Assembly (NCBI RefSeq): GCF_002266465.3
Contig: NZ_CP029427.2
Coordinates: 1,366,501 to 1,430,500, forward strand
Direction of reading: 5' to 3'
Origin: Bradyrhizobium symbiodeficiens
GTDB taxonomy: Bacteria > Pseudomonadota > Alphaproteobacteria > Rhizobiales > Xanthobacteraceae
DNA length: 64,000 bases
Shown: in pieces, positions 8,254-17,753 of the stretch
Numbering within the stretch: position 1 is the first letter of the stretch
Layout of the letters: the number at the start of each line of letters is the position of its first letter
Made by a program: the position numbers and the translations under genes
The notes under the pieces: generated by a model
The model's database searches: none
What the model saw: only the letters and a program-made list of their open reading frames with translations
What the model was told of the DNA's origin: nothing

Positions 8254-9351
8254 TCAAGCCGCCTTCTTCGCGGAGCCGAGATGCTTCAGGCGCGGCATCA
8301 CCTCGTTCTTGAGCAGCGAGAGCGAGTGGTGCCACGCTTCCGGTTTGTGCTTGTAGTCGAAGCCGAACACGCAGAGCACGCCGAAGCCGCCGACCTCGTC
8401 GTAGATCTTTTCGATCTTCTCGGCGACCGTCGCCGGCGAGCCGACGATCCAGTTCCGCTTGGCGCAATATTCGACGGTGACGTCGCTATCGGGCACGTCG
8501 GGCGCGTGCTTCAGATAGTCCTTGAAGCCGAAATGGCCGAGCAGCGGCAGGAAGTACTCGCCCATCATCCGGCCCATCATGTCGCCGGTCGAGAGTTTCC
8601 AGGCCTCCTCGTCGGTGTCGGCGACGAACACCTCGCGCACGAGGCGCCAATCGGCACGGTTCGGCTTGCGCCCGGTCTTGGCCGCCCCGATCTCGACCGA
8701 GTCCCAGTGGCTGCCGACATAGGCCGGGTTGAGGTTGAGGCTCATCGGAATGAAGCCGCGCTCGCCGGCAAGCTTCAGCGTGTCCGAGTTCTTGGAAAGC
8801 CCGGCGACGCCGATCGGCGGATGCGGCGTCTGCAACGGCTTGATGTGCGGCTTGAGGAAGTCGAACATCGTGTCCGGCTTGGTCACCGTCCAGAACTTGC
8901 CCTTGTAGGTCCAGGGCGCGGGATCGCTCCACATCTTCAGGATGATCTCGAGCGCCTCGCGGGTCATGTCGCGGTTCTGCCCGCTCATGCCGTCGACGTT
9001 GAACATCGCCCAGTCGCTCGGCAGGCCGGATGCGGCGACGCCGAAATTGAGCCGGCCCTCGGAGAGATGGTCGAGCATCGCGACCCGGTTGGCGAGCTCG
9101 GCCGGGTGATGATAGGGCAGCAGGAATCCGCCCGGCCCGATGCGGAGCTTCTTGGTCTGCATCAAGGCCTGCGCGATCAGCAGGTCCGGCGTGGGATTGG
9201 GTTCCCAGGGTGCGGTATGGTGCTCGCCGATCCACGCCTCCTGATAACCGAGTTCGTCGAGCCAGCGCAGGACCTGCAGGTCCCAATCGTGTCCTTCCTT
9301 CAGGCCGCACTCCGGCGGATGCGAAGGCATCGTGAAATAGCCGATCTCCAT
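8254..9351 (-). CDS. luciferase-like (LLM) flavin-dependent monooxygenase
   Basis: The protein has 365 residues. The sequence shows the bacterial luciferase TIM-barrel signature: MEIGYFTMPSHPP, YQEAWIGEHHTAPWEPNP, the flavin-phosphate region GPGGFLLPYHHPAELANRVAMLD and SEGRLNFGVAASGLPSDWAMF. It should oxygenate an organic substrate with reduced flavin supplied by the reductase downstream at 7626. Neither gene reveals the substrate; limonene, EDTA/NTA, alkane sulfonate and other substrates are known in the family. The start at 9351 is preferred because GAGGA is six bases before it; an ATG four codons upstream (9363) is possible. Confidence 0.9.
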   Translation of the reverse strand: MEIGYFTMPSHPPECGLKEGHDWDLQVLRWLDELGYQEAWIGEHHTAPWEPNPTPDLLIAQALMQTKKLRIGPGGFLLPYHHPAELANRVAMLDHLSEGRLNFGVAASGLPSDWAMFNVDGMSGQNRDMTREALEIILKMWSDPAPWTYKGKFWTVTKPDTMFDFLKPHIKPLQTPHPPIGVAGLSKNSDTLKLAGERGFIPMSLNLNPAYVGSHWDSVEIGAAKTGRKPNRADWRLVREVFVADTDEEAWKLSTGDMMGRMMGEYFLPLLGHFGFKDYLKHAPDVPDSDVTVEYCAKRNWIVGSPATVAEKIEKIYDEVGGFGVLCVFGFDYKHKPEAWHHSLSLLKNEVMPRLKHLGSAKKAA

Positions 9352-9560
9352 GGGTTTCCTCATCTGATGTTGACGCGTCTTGTCGCGCGTTGACGGAGTT
9401 GAGCGGGGACGGTTCAGCAAGCGCTGTGCCAGTGAAGCGGAGCGTCGAATTGCAGAGAAAGGGCTGGTTTGCCCATGCAATAGCCGGTATCTCGGCACAG
9501 ACCTGCGAGAGGCCGTCTCGTTGTCGCGAGACGGCGTCCCGGCCGTGAGACGAGGACAGA

Positions 9561-10487
9561 ATGACCGAACCCGCTTATGTCGCGGTGGACTGGGGCACCA
9601 GCAGTTTCCGGCTGTGGCTGGTCGATCGTGCCGGCCAGGTGCTGGCCGAGCGCCGCAGCGGCGAGGGCATGCTGGCGGCCGCCAAGGCCGGCTTTCCGGC
9701 CGTGCTGCAATCGCATCTCGCGGCGGTCGAAGCGCCGGATCATCTGCCGGTTCTGGTCTGCGGCATGGCCGGCGCCAAAACCGGCTGGGTCGAGGCCGGC
9801 TATGTCGACACGCCGGCACAGCTCGCGGCAATCCTGAACCGGGCCGTGCGGGTCCCCGGCGAAGCGCGCGACATCCGCATCCTGCCGGGCATCGCGCAGC
9901 GCGACGTCAGCGCGCCCGACGTCATGCGCGGCGAGGAAACGCAGCTGCTCGGCGCGCTCGGCCTCGAGGCCGCCGGCGAGGCGCTGGTCTGCATGCCCGG
10001 CACGCATTCGAAATGGGTGCGGGTGAAGGACGGAATCGTCGAACGCTTCTCCACCTTCATGACCGGCGAGCTGTTCAGCGTCATCTCGCGCGAAACCATC
10101 CTGTCGCTCGCGGTCGCGGGTGCGGACGAGGCCGAGGATATCGCGAGCTTCAAGGCGGCGGTGAAAGCCGCCCATGAAGCGCCGGCCTTCGTTGCCAATC
10201 ATTTGTTCGGCGCGCGCTCGCGCCAGCTGCTGTTCGGCGGCACCCCGGCTGCGGCGCGCGAGACGCTGTCGGGCACGTTGATCGGCGTCGAGCTGGCGGC
10301 CGGGCTCTCCGGCCCCGTGCCGCAAGCAGGTGTCAGGTTGATTGCCGCGGGGCGGCTTGGGGTGCTGTACCGGCTGGCCTTCGAGGCGCTGTCGGTCAAC
10401 GCTCATCCGGTCGATGCGGATGAAGCCGTTCGCCGCGGCCTCTCGATGGCGGCTGCCGCGATCTGGACGAAATCAAAGGATCTTTGA
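9561..10487 (+). CDS. dgoK: 2-dehydro-3-deoxygalactonokinase
   Basis: The protein has 308 residues. The N-terminal phosphate loop AVDWGTSSFRLWLVD and the later GEETQLLGAL and MPGTHSKWV segments are those of DgoK. The enzyme phosphorylates 2-keto-3-deoxygalactonate in the DeLey-Doudoroff route for galactose/galactonate, in the cytoplasm. GAGGACAG precedes the ATG. The next gene, dgoA, starts two bases after the stop, so they form an operon; dgoA is frameshifted here. Confidence 0.92.
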   Translation: MTEPAYVAVDWGTSSFRLWLVDRAGQVLAERRSGEGMLAAAKAGFPAVLQSHLAAVEAPDHLPVLVCGMAGAKTGWVEAGYVDTPAQLAAILNRAVRVPGEARDIRILPGIAQRDVSAPDVMRGEETQLLGALGLEAAGEALVCMPGTHSKWVRVKDGIVERFSTFMTGELFSVISRETILSLAVAGADEAEDIASFKAAVKAAHEAPAFVANHLFGARSRQLLFGGTPAAARETLSGTLIGVELAAGLSGPVPQAGVRLIAAGRLGVLYRLAFEALSVNAHPVDADEAVRRGLSMAAAAIWTKSKDL

Positions 10488-10488
10488 G

Positions 10489-11122
10489 ATGAGCATTCCC
10501 TTTCCGCCGATGAAGCGGCCGCTGGTTGCGATCCTGCGCGGCGTCAAGCTAGATGAGACCGAGGCGATCGTCGGCGTGCTGATCGAAGCCGGCATGACCG
10601 CGATCGAGATCCCCCTGAACTCGCCCGATCCGTTCCGCTCCATCGCAACGGCGGTGAAGCAGGCACCTCCGGACGTGCTGATCGGCGCCGGCACGGTGCT
10701 GGCCACCGCGGATGTCGATCGTCTCAACGACGTCGGCGGCAGGCTGATGGTCTCGCCGAACGTGGATACGCAGGTGCTGGTGCGTGCGCATCAATACGCC
10801 ATGGTCCACGCTGCCCGGCGTGTTCTCGCCGACCGAGGCGCTGCTCGCCGCGCGCTCGGGCGCATCGGGCCTGAAGTTCTTTCCGGCCAGCGTGTTGGGT
10901 GCGTCCGGCATCGCCGCGATTCGCGCTGTGCTGCCGCCGGGTGTGATGATCGCGGCCGTCGGCGGCGTCTCCGATCAGAATTTTGCCGAATACATCAAGG
11001 GCGGCGTCACAGCCTTCGGGCTCGGCTCCAGCCTCTACAAGCCCGGCATGAGCGCAGCCGATGTCGCCGCGCCCGCCAAGGCGACCATCGCGGCTTACGA
11101 TCGGGCAATTCAGAAAGACTGA
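10489..11122 (+). pseudogene. dgoA: 2-dehydro-3-deoxy-6-phosphogalactonate aldolase with a single-base frameshift
   Basis: The first 106 codons encode a clear KDPGal aldolase start (VAILRGVK, then IEIPLNSPDPF with the catalytic Glu, IGAGTVL, SPNVDTQVLVRAHQY). At 10804-10808 the sequence reads GTCCACG where the family needs GTC-ACG. The extra C at 10806/10807 throws the frame, and the rest continues in another frame (LPGVFSPTEALLAA, the Schiff-base Lys in LKFFPAS, AVGGVSDQNF, GLGSSLYKPG) to the TGA at 11120. Removing one C restores a full 210-residue aldolase. Both halves are intact and well conserved, so either the mutation is recent or the base is a sequencing or assembly error. If real, the dgoK product would have no aldolase encoded here. 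Confidence 0.9.
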
Positions 11123-11229
11123 CGGACAATAAACTAGCCGTGATCCTGTCATAGCCTATTGTGCCTCATATTGCCGCGATGCTGATGTGATGTATCGCGC
11201 AGTGTGACTGGCGACATCAGGAGACCGAC

Positions 11230-12966
11230 ATGGCGATCAACAACGTGGCCGATCTGTTCGTGGCAACGCTCGAACAGGCCGGCGTCAAGCGCATCTACGG
11301 CATCGTCGGCGACAGCCTGAACGCCCTGACCGAATCACTGCGCCGCCGCGGCACCATCGAATGGATCCATGTCCGCCACGAGGAGGTCGCCGCCTTCGCC
11401 GCCGCCGGCGAAGCCGAGATGACCGGAAGCCTCGCGGTGTGCGCGGGCTCCTGCGGTCCCGGCAATCTGCACCTGATCAACGGCCTGTTCGATGCGCATC
11501 GCAGCCGTGTTCCCGTATTGGCGATCGCGGCACAAATCCCGAGCGCCGAGATCGGCGGCGGCTATTTCCAGGAGACCCATCCGCAGAACCTGTTCCGCGA
11601 ATGCAGCCATTATTGCGAGATGGTCTCCGACCAGAGCCAGCTTCCGTTCGTGCTGGAGAACGCGATCCGCGCGGCGGTCGGCCTGCGCGGCGTCGCCGTC
11701 GTCGCCATGCCCGGCGACGTCGCCTTCCGCAGTCCGCCCAAGCGGGCGCTGTCGACCACGCGCGGACTCAGCGTGGCGGCGCCGAAGGTGGTGCCGCAGG
11801 CGGACGAGCTGCAGGCGCTGGCGGATCTCCTCAACGGCGCCGAGCGCGTCACCCTTTTCTGCGGCCGCGGCTGCGCCGGCGCGCATGCGCCCCTGATGCA
11901 GCTCGCCGAGGCGCTGAAGAGCCCGATCGTGCATGCGCTCGGCGGCAAGGAGCATGTCGAATACGACAACCCCTACGACGTCGGCATGACCGGCTTCATC
12001 GGCTTCTCCTCGGGCTACGCGGCCATGCATGCCTGCGACGCGCTGGTGATGCTCGGGACTGATTTCCCCTATAAGCAGTTCTTCCCCACCGATGCGAAGG
12101 TCGCGCAGATCGACATTCGTCCCGAGAATCTGGGACGGCGCTGCAAGATCGATCTCGGCCTCGTCGGCGACGTCAAGCTGACCATCGAAGCGCTGCTGCC
12201 GCTGCTGAAAGCAAAGACGCAGCGCAAGCATCTCGACGACGCCGTCGCGCACTACAAGAAGGCGCGCGAGGGCCTGGATTCGCTCGCCAGGGGCACGCCG
12301 GGCAGCAAGCCGATCCATCCGCAATACCTAGCAAAGATCATCAGCGACCATGCGTCCGACGATGCGGTCTTCACCGCCGATGTCGGCACGCCCACGGTGT
12401 GGGCCGCGCGCTATCTCGACATGAACGGCCGCCGCCGGCTGATCGGCTCTTTCGTGCACGGCTCGATGGCGAACGCGATGCCGCAGGCGATCGGCGCGCA
12501 GGCCGCCCAGCCCGGTCGCCAGGTGATCTCGCTGTCCGGCGATGGCGGCTTCACCATGATGATGGGCGATCTGATCACGCTGACGCAGATGAAGCTGCCG
12601 GTGAAGGTCGTGATCTTCAACAACGGCGTGCTCGGCTTCGTTGCGCTGGAGATGAAGGCGGCGGGCTTCGTCGACACCAATGTCGACCTGGAGAACCCTG
12701 ATTTCGCGGCGATGGCACGCGCGATGGGCATCTTTGCCAAGCGCGTCGAGGACCCCGGCGAGCTCCCCGGTGCCGTCAAGGAGATGCTCGCCCATGACGG
12801 GCCGGCGCTGCTCGATGTCGTCACCGCCAAGCAGGAGCTGTCGATGCCACCGACCATCACGCCCGAGCAGATCAAGGGCTTCAGCCTCTGGGTGCTGCGC
12901 GCGGTGATGAACGGCCGCGGCGACGAGGTGCTCGACCTCGCCAAGACGAATCTCTTGCCGCGCTAG
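11230..12966 (+). CDS. poxB: ubiquinone-dependent pyruvate dehydrogenase (pyruvate oxidase type), thiamine-diphosphate enzyme
   Basis: The protein has 578 residues, close to the 572 of E. coli PoxB. The N-terminal domain has the catalytic-Glu segment [17 protein letters not shown]. The middle domain is FAD-type, and the C-terminal domain has the thiamine diphosphate motif [12 protein letters not shown]...NN. The [15 protein letters not shown] segment is also as in PoxB. The enzyme decarboxylates pyruvate to acetate and CO2 and passes electrons to ubiquinone at the membrane. CAGGAG lies seven bases before the ATG. The stop overlaps the stop of the convergent membrane-protein gene by four bases. 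Related TPP enzymes (acetolactate synthase, sulfoacetaldehyde acetyltransferase) are less likely given length and motifs. Confidence 0.88.
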   Translation: MAINNVADLFVATLEQAGVKRIYGIVGDSLNALTESLRRRGTIEWIHVRHEEVAAFAAAGEAEMTGSLAVCAGSCGPGNLHLINGLFDAHRSRVPVLAIAAQIPSAEIGGGYFQETHPQNLFRECSHYCEMVSDQSQLPFVLENAIRAAVGLRGVAVVAMPGDVAFRSPPKRALSTTRGLSVAAPKVVPQADELQALADLLNGAERVTLFCGRGCAGAHAPLMQLAEALKSPIVHALGGKEHVEYDNPYDVGMTGFIGFSSGYAAMHACDALVMLGTDFPYKQFFPTDAKVAQIDIRPENLGRRCKIDLGLVGDVKLTIEALLPLLKAKTQRKHLDDAVAHYKKAREGLDSLARGTPGSKPIHPQYLAKIISDHASDDAVFTADVGTPTVWAARYLDMNGRRRLIGSFVHGSMANAMPQAIGAQAAQPGRQVISLSGDGGFTMMMGDLITLTQMKLPVKVVIFNNGVLGFVALEMKAAGFVDTNVDLENPDFAAMARAMGIFAKRVEDPGELPGAVKEMLAHDGPALLDVVTAKQELSMPPTITPEQIKGFSLWVLRAVMNGRGDEVLDLAKTNLLPR

Positions 12967-13328
12967 CCCCGCTTCACCAAAGGCGCGGGCAGTTGCTCGT
13001 GGCGGCGCTGGAAGCGTTGCCAGTGCAGCACGCTGCCGATCATCAGTGCCGGCACGAAGCCGAGCACGATCAGGAAATGCGGCAACTGTGTCGGCGAGAC
13101 GAAGGCGATCGCGATGTCCGAGATCAGCCAGAGTGCTGCGAACATCACCGCGAAGTCCGTTCGCGGGCAGCGCAGGTAGTAGAATACGGCCGTGATGACC
13201 ATCGCAGGCCCGATCGCCACGCCGATCATGATCGCGGTCAGTTCCTTCGGCGTCAACGCGTCGAGCATCATCGAGGCCAGCAGCCAGAGTGCGGCGAACA
13301 TGGCGATGATGTCGAGCGGATGCCGCAA
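12963..13328 (-). CDS. small multi-pass membrane protein, function unknown
   Basis: The protein has 121 residues with four hydrophobic segments (about 6-24, 32-50, 58-76, 86-102) and a basic C-terminal tail ([10 protein letters not shown]). The arrangement suggests a cytoplasmic-membrane protein with two helical hairpins: the words MFAALWLL and MFAALWLI recur about 52 residues apart, a sign of internal duplication. The start is a TTG with GAGG seven bases upstream. The 3' end overlaps poxB on the other strand by four bases. I do not recognise the family. Confidence 0.65.
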   Translation of the reverse strand: MRHPLDIIAMFAALWLLASMMLDALTPKELTAIMIGVAIGPAMVITAVFYYLRCPRTDFAVMFAALWLISDIAIAFVSPTQLPHFLIVLGFVPALMIGSVLHWQRFQRRHEQLPAPLVKRG

Positions 13329-13395
13329 TCCAATACCTCGCGCGGGGACGTACCATCGTTGTGGCCGGAACTGCGGCCGTCAAGTCAAAATGCGC

Positions 13396-14304
13396 CTATT
13401 CCTCGTCGCGTCCGGGCGTCGGGCGCAGCATGAAATGACCGAAGGCGGTGGCGATCGGCTTGTCCGCATCGTCCTGCCAGGCGCGCGCCTCGAACGCGAC
13501 GATGCGCCGGCCCTGCTTCACGATCGAGACGTTGGCGAAGGTGTCGAGCGCGCGGCCGGAGCGAAGATAGTTGATGGTGAGTCCGATCGGCTTGGGCAGC
13601 GCGGCGGTGCCGAGCTCGCGCCTCACGCCGAAGATCGCAGTGGTCTCGAGGAAGGCGCCGGTCATGCCGCCATGGATCGCGGGCAGGATCGGATTGCCGA
13701 CGATCTGCGGCGAGAACGGCATCGTCAGCGTGCCGTCGTCGTTGACGCGAATGCCGAGGGCGCGCGCGAACGGGCTGTTCGCGAACGGACCGTCCGGATC
13801 GTCCGGTGCCTCCAGCGTCGGGATGCTGCGCAAGTCCATCCTGCGGTCGGCAAGCATGTTGGTGCGGTTGGCGCCGATCATGAAGCAGGCGGTCGCGGTC
13901 GCGACCGGATCGTCCTCGGACTCCTGGTAGGCCGTCGAGCGCACGAAGGCGATCGAGCGCGTGGTGCGGTAGCAGACCGAATGCGCCTTGATGTCGAGAC
14001 CGGGCGTGGCCGGCTTCTGATAGTCGATGCGCAAATCGAGAGTTGCGATCGCGCTCGTGCCGTCGAGCGCAAGCTGCACCGCCATGCCGCAGCTCTCGTC
14101 CAGCATCGCCGTGACGACGCCGCCATGCAGCACGCCCGTTTCGGTGTCGCCGACGAAGACGGGACGATAGGGCAGGCTGGACCAGGCCTCGCGAGGTGCG
14201 AAACGGTCGAGCTGCAGCCCGCTGATCTGGCCGTAGTCGGAACGGCGGCCCTTGATGGCTTCGGCGAGTTCCTCGAACGGAAGCGTGGTCGGTATGGCGC
14301 TCAT
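13396..14304 (-). CDS. PaaI-type thioesterase with two hotdog domains
   Basis: The protein has 302 residues, about twice a single hotdog unit. The first domain (about 30-150) has the PaaI pattern GVLHGGVVTAMLDESCGMAV with LDLRIDYQKPATPG. The second (about 175-295) has AIHGGMTGAFLETTAIFG with LTINYLRSGRALD. The enzyme should hydrolyse an acyl-CoA or aryl-CoA in the cytoplasm. The first half carries the usual acid (the E of DESCGM) while the second has E in FLET, so both sites may be active or one may be structural. It stands alone between convergent and divergent neighbours, so the substrate cannot be guessed. Confidence 0.85.
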   Translation of the reverse strand: MSAIPTTLPFEELAEAIKGRRSDYGQISGLQLDRFAPREAWSSLPYRPVFVGDTETGVLHGGVVTAMLDESCGMAVQLALDGTSAIATLDLRIDYQKPATPGLDIKAHSVCYRTTRSIAFVRSTAYQESEDDPVATATACFMIGANRTNMLADRRMDLRSIPTLEAPDDPDGPFANSPFARALGIRVNDDGTLTMPFSPQIVGNPILPAIHGGMTGAFLETTAIFGVRRELGTAALPKPIGLTINYLRSGRALDTFANVSIVKQGRRIVAFEARAWQDDADKPIATAFGHFMLRPTPGRDEE

Positions 14305-14439
14305 GGGGACGTTCTAGACCAGTGTCGGGCGCCGCGCAAAACCCGGATCGACCCCGCGCGGGCCGGTTTGGCCTCGACAGAGCAGGCCGAAGCACCGATG
14401 GTGAGCGCTTCGTTCGCCGACCAGCCCCAAGGAGTGCCC

Positions 14440-14760
14440 ATGGCCGACCCCGAAATGCCCGCCAACAATCAGGGGCCCGTCACCATTTCGAGCTCCAGCT
14501 CGGAGCGGGCGCCGATCATCTATTTCGACGGCGCGTCCTGCTTCGGCCATCACAACGGCGCGATCCAGATCGAGCTCGCCGCGAATTTGCTGATGCCGGT
14601 CGGCGCGGCCGTCAGGGTCGACGTGATCCAGACCGCGCACCTGCGTTGCAGCGTGGCCGCGGCGCTTGCGCTGCGCGAAGCGCTCGACAAGGCCCTGGCG
14701 ATGTTCCGGCAGGGCCAGCAGCAGCCGGTGGCGGAGGAGATCCCGGCGGTTAAGAATTGA
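14440..14760 (+). CDS. small conserved-looking protein of unknown function
   Basis: The protein has 106 residues. AAGGAG five bases before the ATG is a very good ribosome-binding site. The N-terminal 25 residues are Ser-rich and probably disordered. The rest alternates beta-like and helical stretches (IIYFDGASCFGHHNGAIQIELAAN, VDVIQTAHLRCSVAAALALREALDKAL). This plan, strands followed by a residue-counting helix, faintly recalls the small DUF3467 proteins, but I cannot confirm it. It faces the amidase gene across a short hairpin. Confidence 0.6.
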   Translation: MADPEMPANNQGPVTISSSSSERAPIIYFDGASCFGHHNGAIQIELAANLLMPVGAAVRVDVIQTAHLRCSVAAALALREALDKALAMFRQGQQQPVAEEIPAVKN

Positions 14761-14768
14761 TCCTGAGG

Positions 14769-14785
14769 GCCCGCCATCGGCGGGC
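14769..14785. terminator. hairpin between two convergent genes
   Basis: GCCCGCC-ATC-GGCGGGC is a perfect seven-base stem just after the stop of the 106-residue protein gene and before the 3' end of the amidase. There is no T-run, so an intrinsic terminator is only one reading. Confidence 0.4.
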
Positions 14786-14834
14786 GTCTCGAAGGAAGGC
14801 CGCAGGTGTGGTCTTCGAAACGAAGAGCTGCACC

Positions 14835-16307
14835 TCAGCTCACATGCACCTTCGGCTTCCTGCCGCCGTTCCACTTGCCGTCGAGTGCTCGCTCGATCTG
14901 GGCGGCGAGCTGCAGCAACAGGCCGTCACCGGCCTGCTTGGCGATCGCCTGGATGCCGAGCGGCAGGCCGTGGTCTTGGGTGGCCATCGGCATCGAGATC
15001 GCGGGCATGCCGCAGAGATTGGCCAACGGCGTGAAGGCGAAGAAGCGCCAGAGATTGCCGAACCAGTCGAGCACATCAGGATTGTCGGCGATGGTCAGGT
15101 ATTCCCTGGTGCCGACCTTCGGGGTCGGCAGCGCCGTGATCGGCGTCAGGATCACGTCCCACTGCTCGAAGAAGGCGCCGAAGCCGCGTGACGTGGTGTT
15201 GAATACGCCTTGCATCTTCGCCCGCTCGGCGAAGCTGGTGTGCCGGCCGGCTTCCCAGATCCGGATGTTCATCGGCTCGATCAGATCTTCCGGCGGCTTT
15301 TCCAGCCCGCGCGCGGCCAGCATGTTGGAAATCACCACCGCGAAGTTCGAGATGTAGCACATCGTCTGCGCCTCGAACGCGGCGCGGAAGTCCAGCTCGG
15401 GCAGCGCGTAGTCGACGTGGTGGCCAAGGCCTTCGAGGAAGCGGCCGGTCTTCTCCAGTTCGGCTGCGAGCTCGGGCGTCGCGGTGTAGTCGCCCCAGCT
15501 GTGCGACAGCGCGATGCGCAGCTTGCCCGGATCGCGCTTGATCATCTCCGAATAAGGCTGCGCCGTGGTCCAGAACGGCATGAACTCGCCGGGCGCTGGT
15601 CCGCGGGCGTGATCGACGAAGGCCGCGGTGTCGCGCACCGAGCGCGACTGGCAGCCCTGGATCGAGACGAGGCCGGTGAGGTCGGACATGTGCGGCGCCA
15701 GCGAGAACACGCCGCGCGAGACCTTCAGACCGATATTGCCGTTGACACCGGCGGGAATGCGGATCGAGCCGCCGCCGTCGGTGGAATGTGCGATCGGCAC
15801 CACGCCGGCGGCAACCATGGCGGCGCTGCCAGCCGACGAGCCGCAAGTGGTATAATCGGTATTCCAGGGATTGCGGGTGACGTAGACGGCGGGATTGTCG
15901 GCCGACGAGCACACGCCGAATTCGGGTGTGGTGGTGCGTCCGATCAGATTGAGGCCGGCCTGGCGGAATTTGCCGGTGAGGAACGTATCGGCCGCGGCGC
16001 GATTGCCGCGCATCAAGAGCGAGCCCATTTCCTGCAGCCGGCCCTTCATGGTCGGCCCGAGATCCTTCATGAGGAACGGCAGGCCGGCGAAGGGACCGGC
16101 CAGATTGGCGCCGTCCTTGGCCGGATCGGCGATCACGTCCTCGAACAGCTCGACCACGCCTGACAGCGCGGGATTGACCTTGGCGACACCCGCGGCAGCC
16201 TGGCGCGCCAGCTCCTTCGCCGTTAGCTCGCCTTTGCGGACACGTCCCGCCAGCGCGACGCCATCGTGCTGCGCCCATTCAGTCCAGCTCATCGGCAAGG
16301 TGGTCAT
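14835..16307 (-). CDS. amidase-signature family hydrolase
   Basis: The protein has 490 residues. The Ser-cisSer-Lys triad is visible: Lys81 in LPFLMKDLG, Ser157 in TTCGSSAGSAAMVAAG and Ser181 in TDGGGSIRIPAG. The 24-residue spacing between the two serines is the family norm. It hydrolyses a C-N bond of an amide, carbamate or similar compound. The gene downstream of the ring-opening hydrolase at 16417 is on the same strand about 110 bases away. A role on the product of that enzyme (a biuret- or allophanate-like amide) is possible but not shown. The ATG at 16307 is used; a GTG ten codons upstream and an ATG five codons downstream are also open. Confidence 0.88.
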   Translation of the reverse strand: MTTLPMSWTEWAQHDGVALAGRVRKGELTAKELARQAAAGVAKVNPALSGVVELFEDVIADPAKDGANLAGPFAGLPFLMKDLGPTMKGRLQEMGSLLMRGNRAAADTFLTGKFRQAGLNLIGRTTTPEFGVCSSADNPAVYVTRNPWNTDYTTCGSSAGSAAMVAAGVVPIAHSTDGGGSIRIPAGVNGNIGLKVSRGVFSLAPHMSDLTGLVSIQGCQSRSVRDTAAFVDHARGPAPGEFMPFWTTAQPYSEMIKRDPGKLRIALSHSWGDYTATPELAAELEKTGRFLEGLGHHVDYALPELDFRAAFEAQTMCYISNFAVVISNMLAARGLEKPPEDLIEPMNIRIWEAGRHTSFAERAKMQGVFNTTSRGFGAFFEQWDVILTPITALPTPKVGTREYLTIADNPDVLDWFGNLWRFFAFTPLANLCGMPAISMPMATQDHGLPLGIQAIAKQAGDGLLLQLAAQIERALDGKWNGGRKPKVHVS

Positions 16308-16416
16308 GAAGTCAAAATCCCATTGAGACGGCGTCACCCTTTTCGCAAGGGGCCGCGTTTAATCAACTGAGCCGGCACGAGGGGCAGGGTTGCGCCGGGC
16401 GGACAGGTCGGGGTCA

Positions 16417-17538
16417 TTAGAACATGCGCGCGATCGCCGCAACCGGCCCGCCGCCGGCCGGCCCCTGATGCTCGGCGCCGCCGGAGACATAGACCACCCC
16501 GGTGCCGGCAAGGCCTGCGATCAAGCCGCCGACGGCCGCGCGGGCATGGCGTGTCGAGCTTATGTCGGTATCTTCCAGCATGGTGTGACGGAAGCCGCGC
16601 ACGCTGCCATCGGGCGAAGCCTCGGCCTTGGCGAAGATGTTGACGAGCTCGCGGCCTGCTTTTGCCTGCGGTGCAACCCCAAGGAAGGCCTCAAGGCCAA
16701 CGCTCTGCAGTGCCGACACCACCGCGGGCGCATCGATTGCGTCGTTCATCACGGCATGCCCGATCACGAACTCGCTGGCTGAACTGTCGGAATTGCCGAG
16801 CACGATGACGACGTTATGCATCAGCTCGATTCCGGACGAGGTCGAGGCGACCTTCGAGAACAGATCGTAGCGCCGCAGCACGTCCTCATCGCGAATGTCG
16901 GATGTGACCTCGCCGAGCGCGACCGCAACCCCGAGCGCGGAGGCGCCGCGCGAATAGGCCATCGAGCTGTACGAGCTGATCGTCGCGGTCTTGTTGCCGC
17001 GCGCGGCCGCCGCCTCGACGCGCTCGCTGGTGAGCAGCGGGCACTTGATCTGCACGAAATGGACGTCAGCGGGGTCAGTGATGCCGGCATCCGCCATCGC
17101 GGCCTTCACGGCCTTGGCGGTCTCGGCGATCTGCGCGGAACGGCCAAGCTCCTCAGGAAGGAAATCGCGGGTCTGAGCCATGCCGATGCTCAGGCGCTTG
17201 CCTGAGATGCCGGCGGGCCGTTGCGCGACTTCGCTGCGCGTGAACACAGTGATATGCGGGCTGAGCACACCCTCAGTGCCGCCTGACATCACGAAGGCGA
17301 TGCGCTGCTCGACCTCCTGCGGGGCAAGGCCGAGCTGCGGCGCCAGCGCCGTGCACAGCGCGGCCACCGCGTACTCCCGCGTGAAGTCGTTGACGCCGCC
17401 ATTGCCCTCGGTCTTGCCGAGAATGGCCAGGATCGAGGTCGGGTCGATCGCGCCTGAAACGATCATGGCCATGAGGCCGGAAACGTCGCCGGGGCCCTTG
17501 GTGGCGATCTTGAAGACGCCAACCGATGCAGTGGGCAT
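16417..17538 (-). CDS. ring-opening amidohydrolase, cyanuric acid hydrolase/barbiturase family
   Basis: The protein has 373 residues, the normal length. The family folds as three similar units, each with one Ser-Lys pair. Lys42 is in ILGKTEG and Ser85 in FVMSGGTEG; Lys165 is in VQIKCPLL with Ser234 or a neighbour in ASTSSGIE; the third pair is Lys in NIFAKAEAS and Ser in YVSGGAEHQGP. These are the AtzD/TrzD/barbiturase active-site words. The enzyme opens cyanuric acid to carboxybiuret or barbituric acid to ureidomalonate. Sequence alone at this level does not tell the two substrates apart. AGGA lies eight bases before the ATG. The amidase downstream may act on the product. Confidence 0.92.
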   Translation of the reverse strand: MPTASVGVFKIATKGPGDVSGLMAMIVSGAIDPTSILAILGKTEGNGGVNDFTREYAVAALCTALAPQLGLAPQEVEQRIAFVMSGGTEGVLSPHITVFTRSEVAQRPAGISGKRLSIGMAQTRDFLPEELGRSAQIAETAKAVKAAMADAGITDPADVHFVQIKCPLLTSERVEAAAARGNKTATISSYSSMAYSRGASALGVAVALGEVTSDIRDEDVLRRYDLFSKVASTSSGIELMHNVVIVLGNSDSSASEFVIGHAVMNDAIDAPAVVSALQSVGLEAFLGVAPQAKAGRELVNIFAKAEASPDGSVRGFRHTMLEDTDISSTRHARAAVGGLIAGLAGTGVVYVSGGAEHQGPAGGGPVAAIARMF

Positions 17539-17617
17539 GACTGGTCCTCGGAGTTCGTGGTCCCGGCGGGATCAAACAGGCGTAGAATTAAGGCGTCTGT
17601 CAAGGGCAACACTCCGC

Positions 17618-17720
17618 GTCGTTCCGGGGCGCGCGAAGCGCGAGCCCGGAACCCATCGTGCAGCGTGTATGCGGTTAATTGGATTCCGGGCTCTCGCCAA
17701 GGGGCGAGCCCCGGAATGAC
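17618..17720. repeat. palindromic intergenic repeat, family C (GTCGTTCCGGGGCGCGCGAAGCG)
   Basis: GTCGTTCCGGGG at the left pairs with CCCCGGAATGAC at the right, and inner arms GCGAAGCGCGAGCCCGGAA / TTCCGGGCTCTCGCC are also related. A copy is at 28426-28575. Confidence 0.85.
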
Positions 17721-17753
17721 AGCGCATCGTCGACGCCCTGTTTCGCCGTCGTG

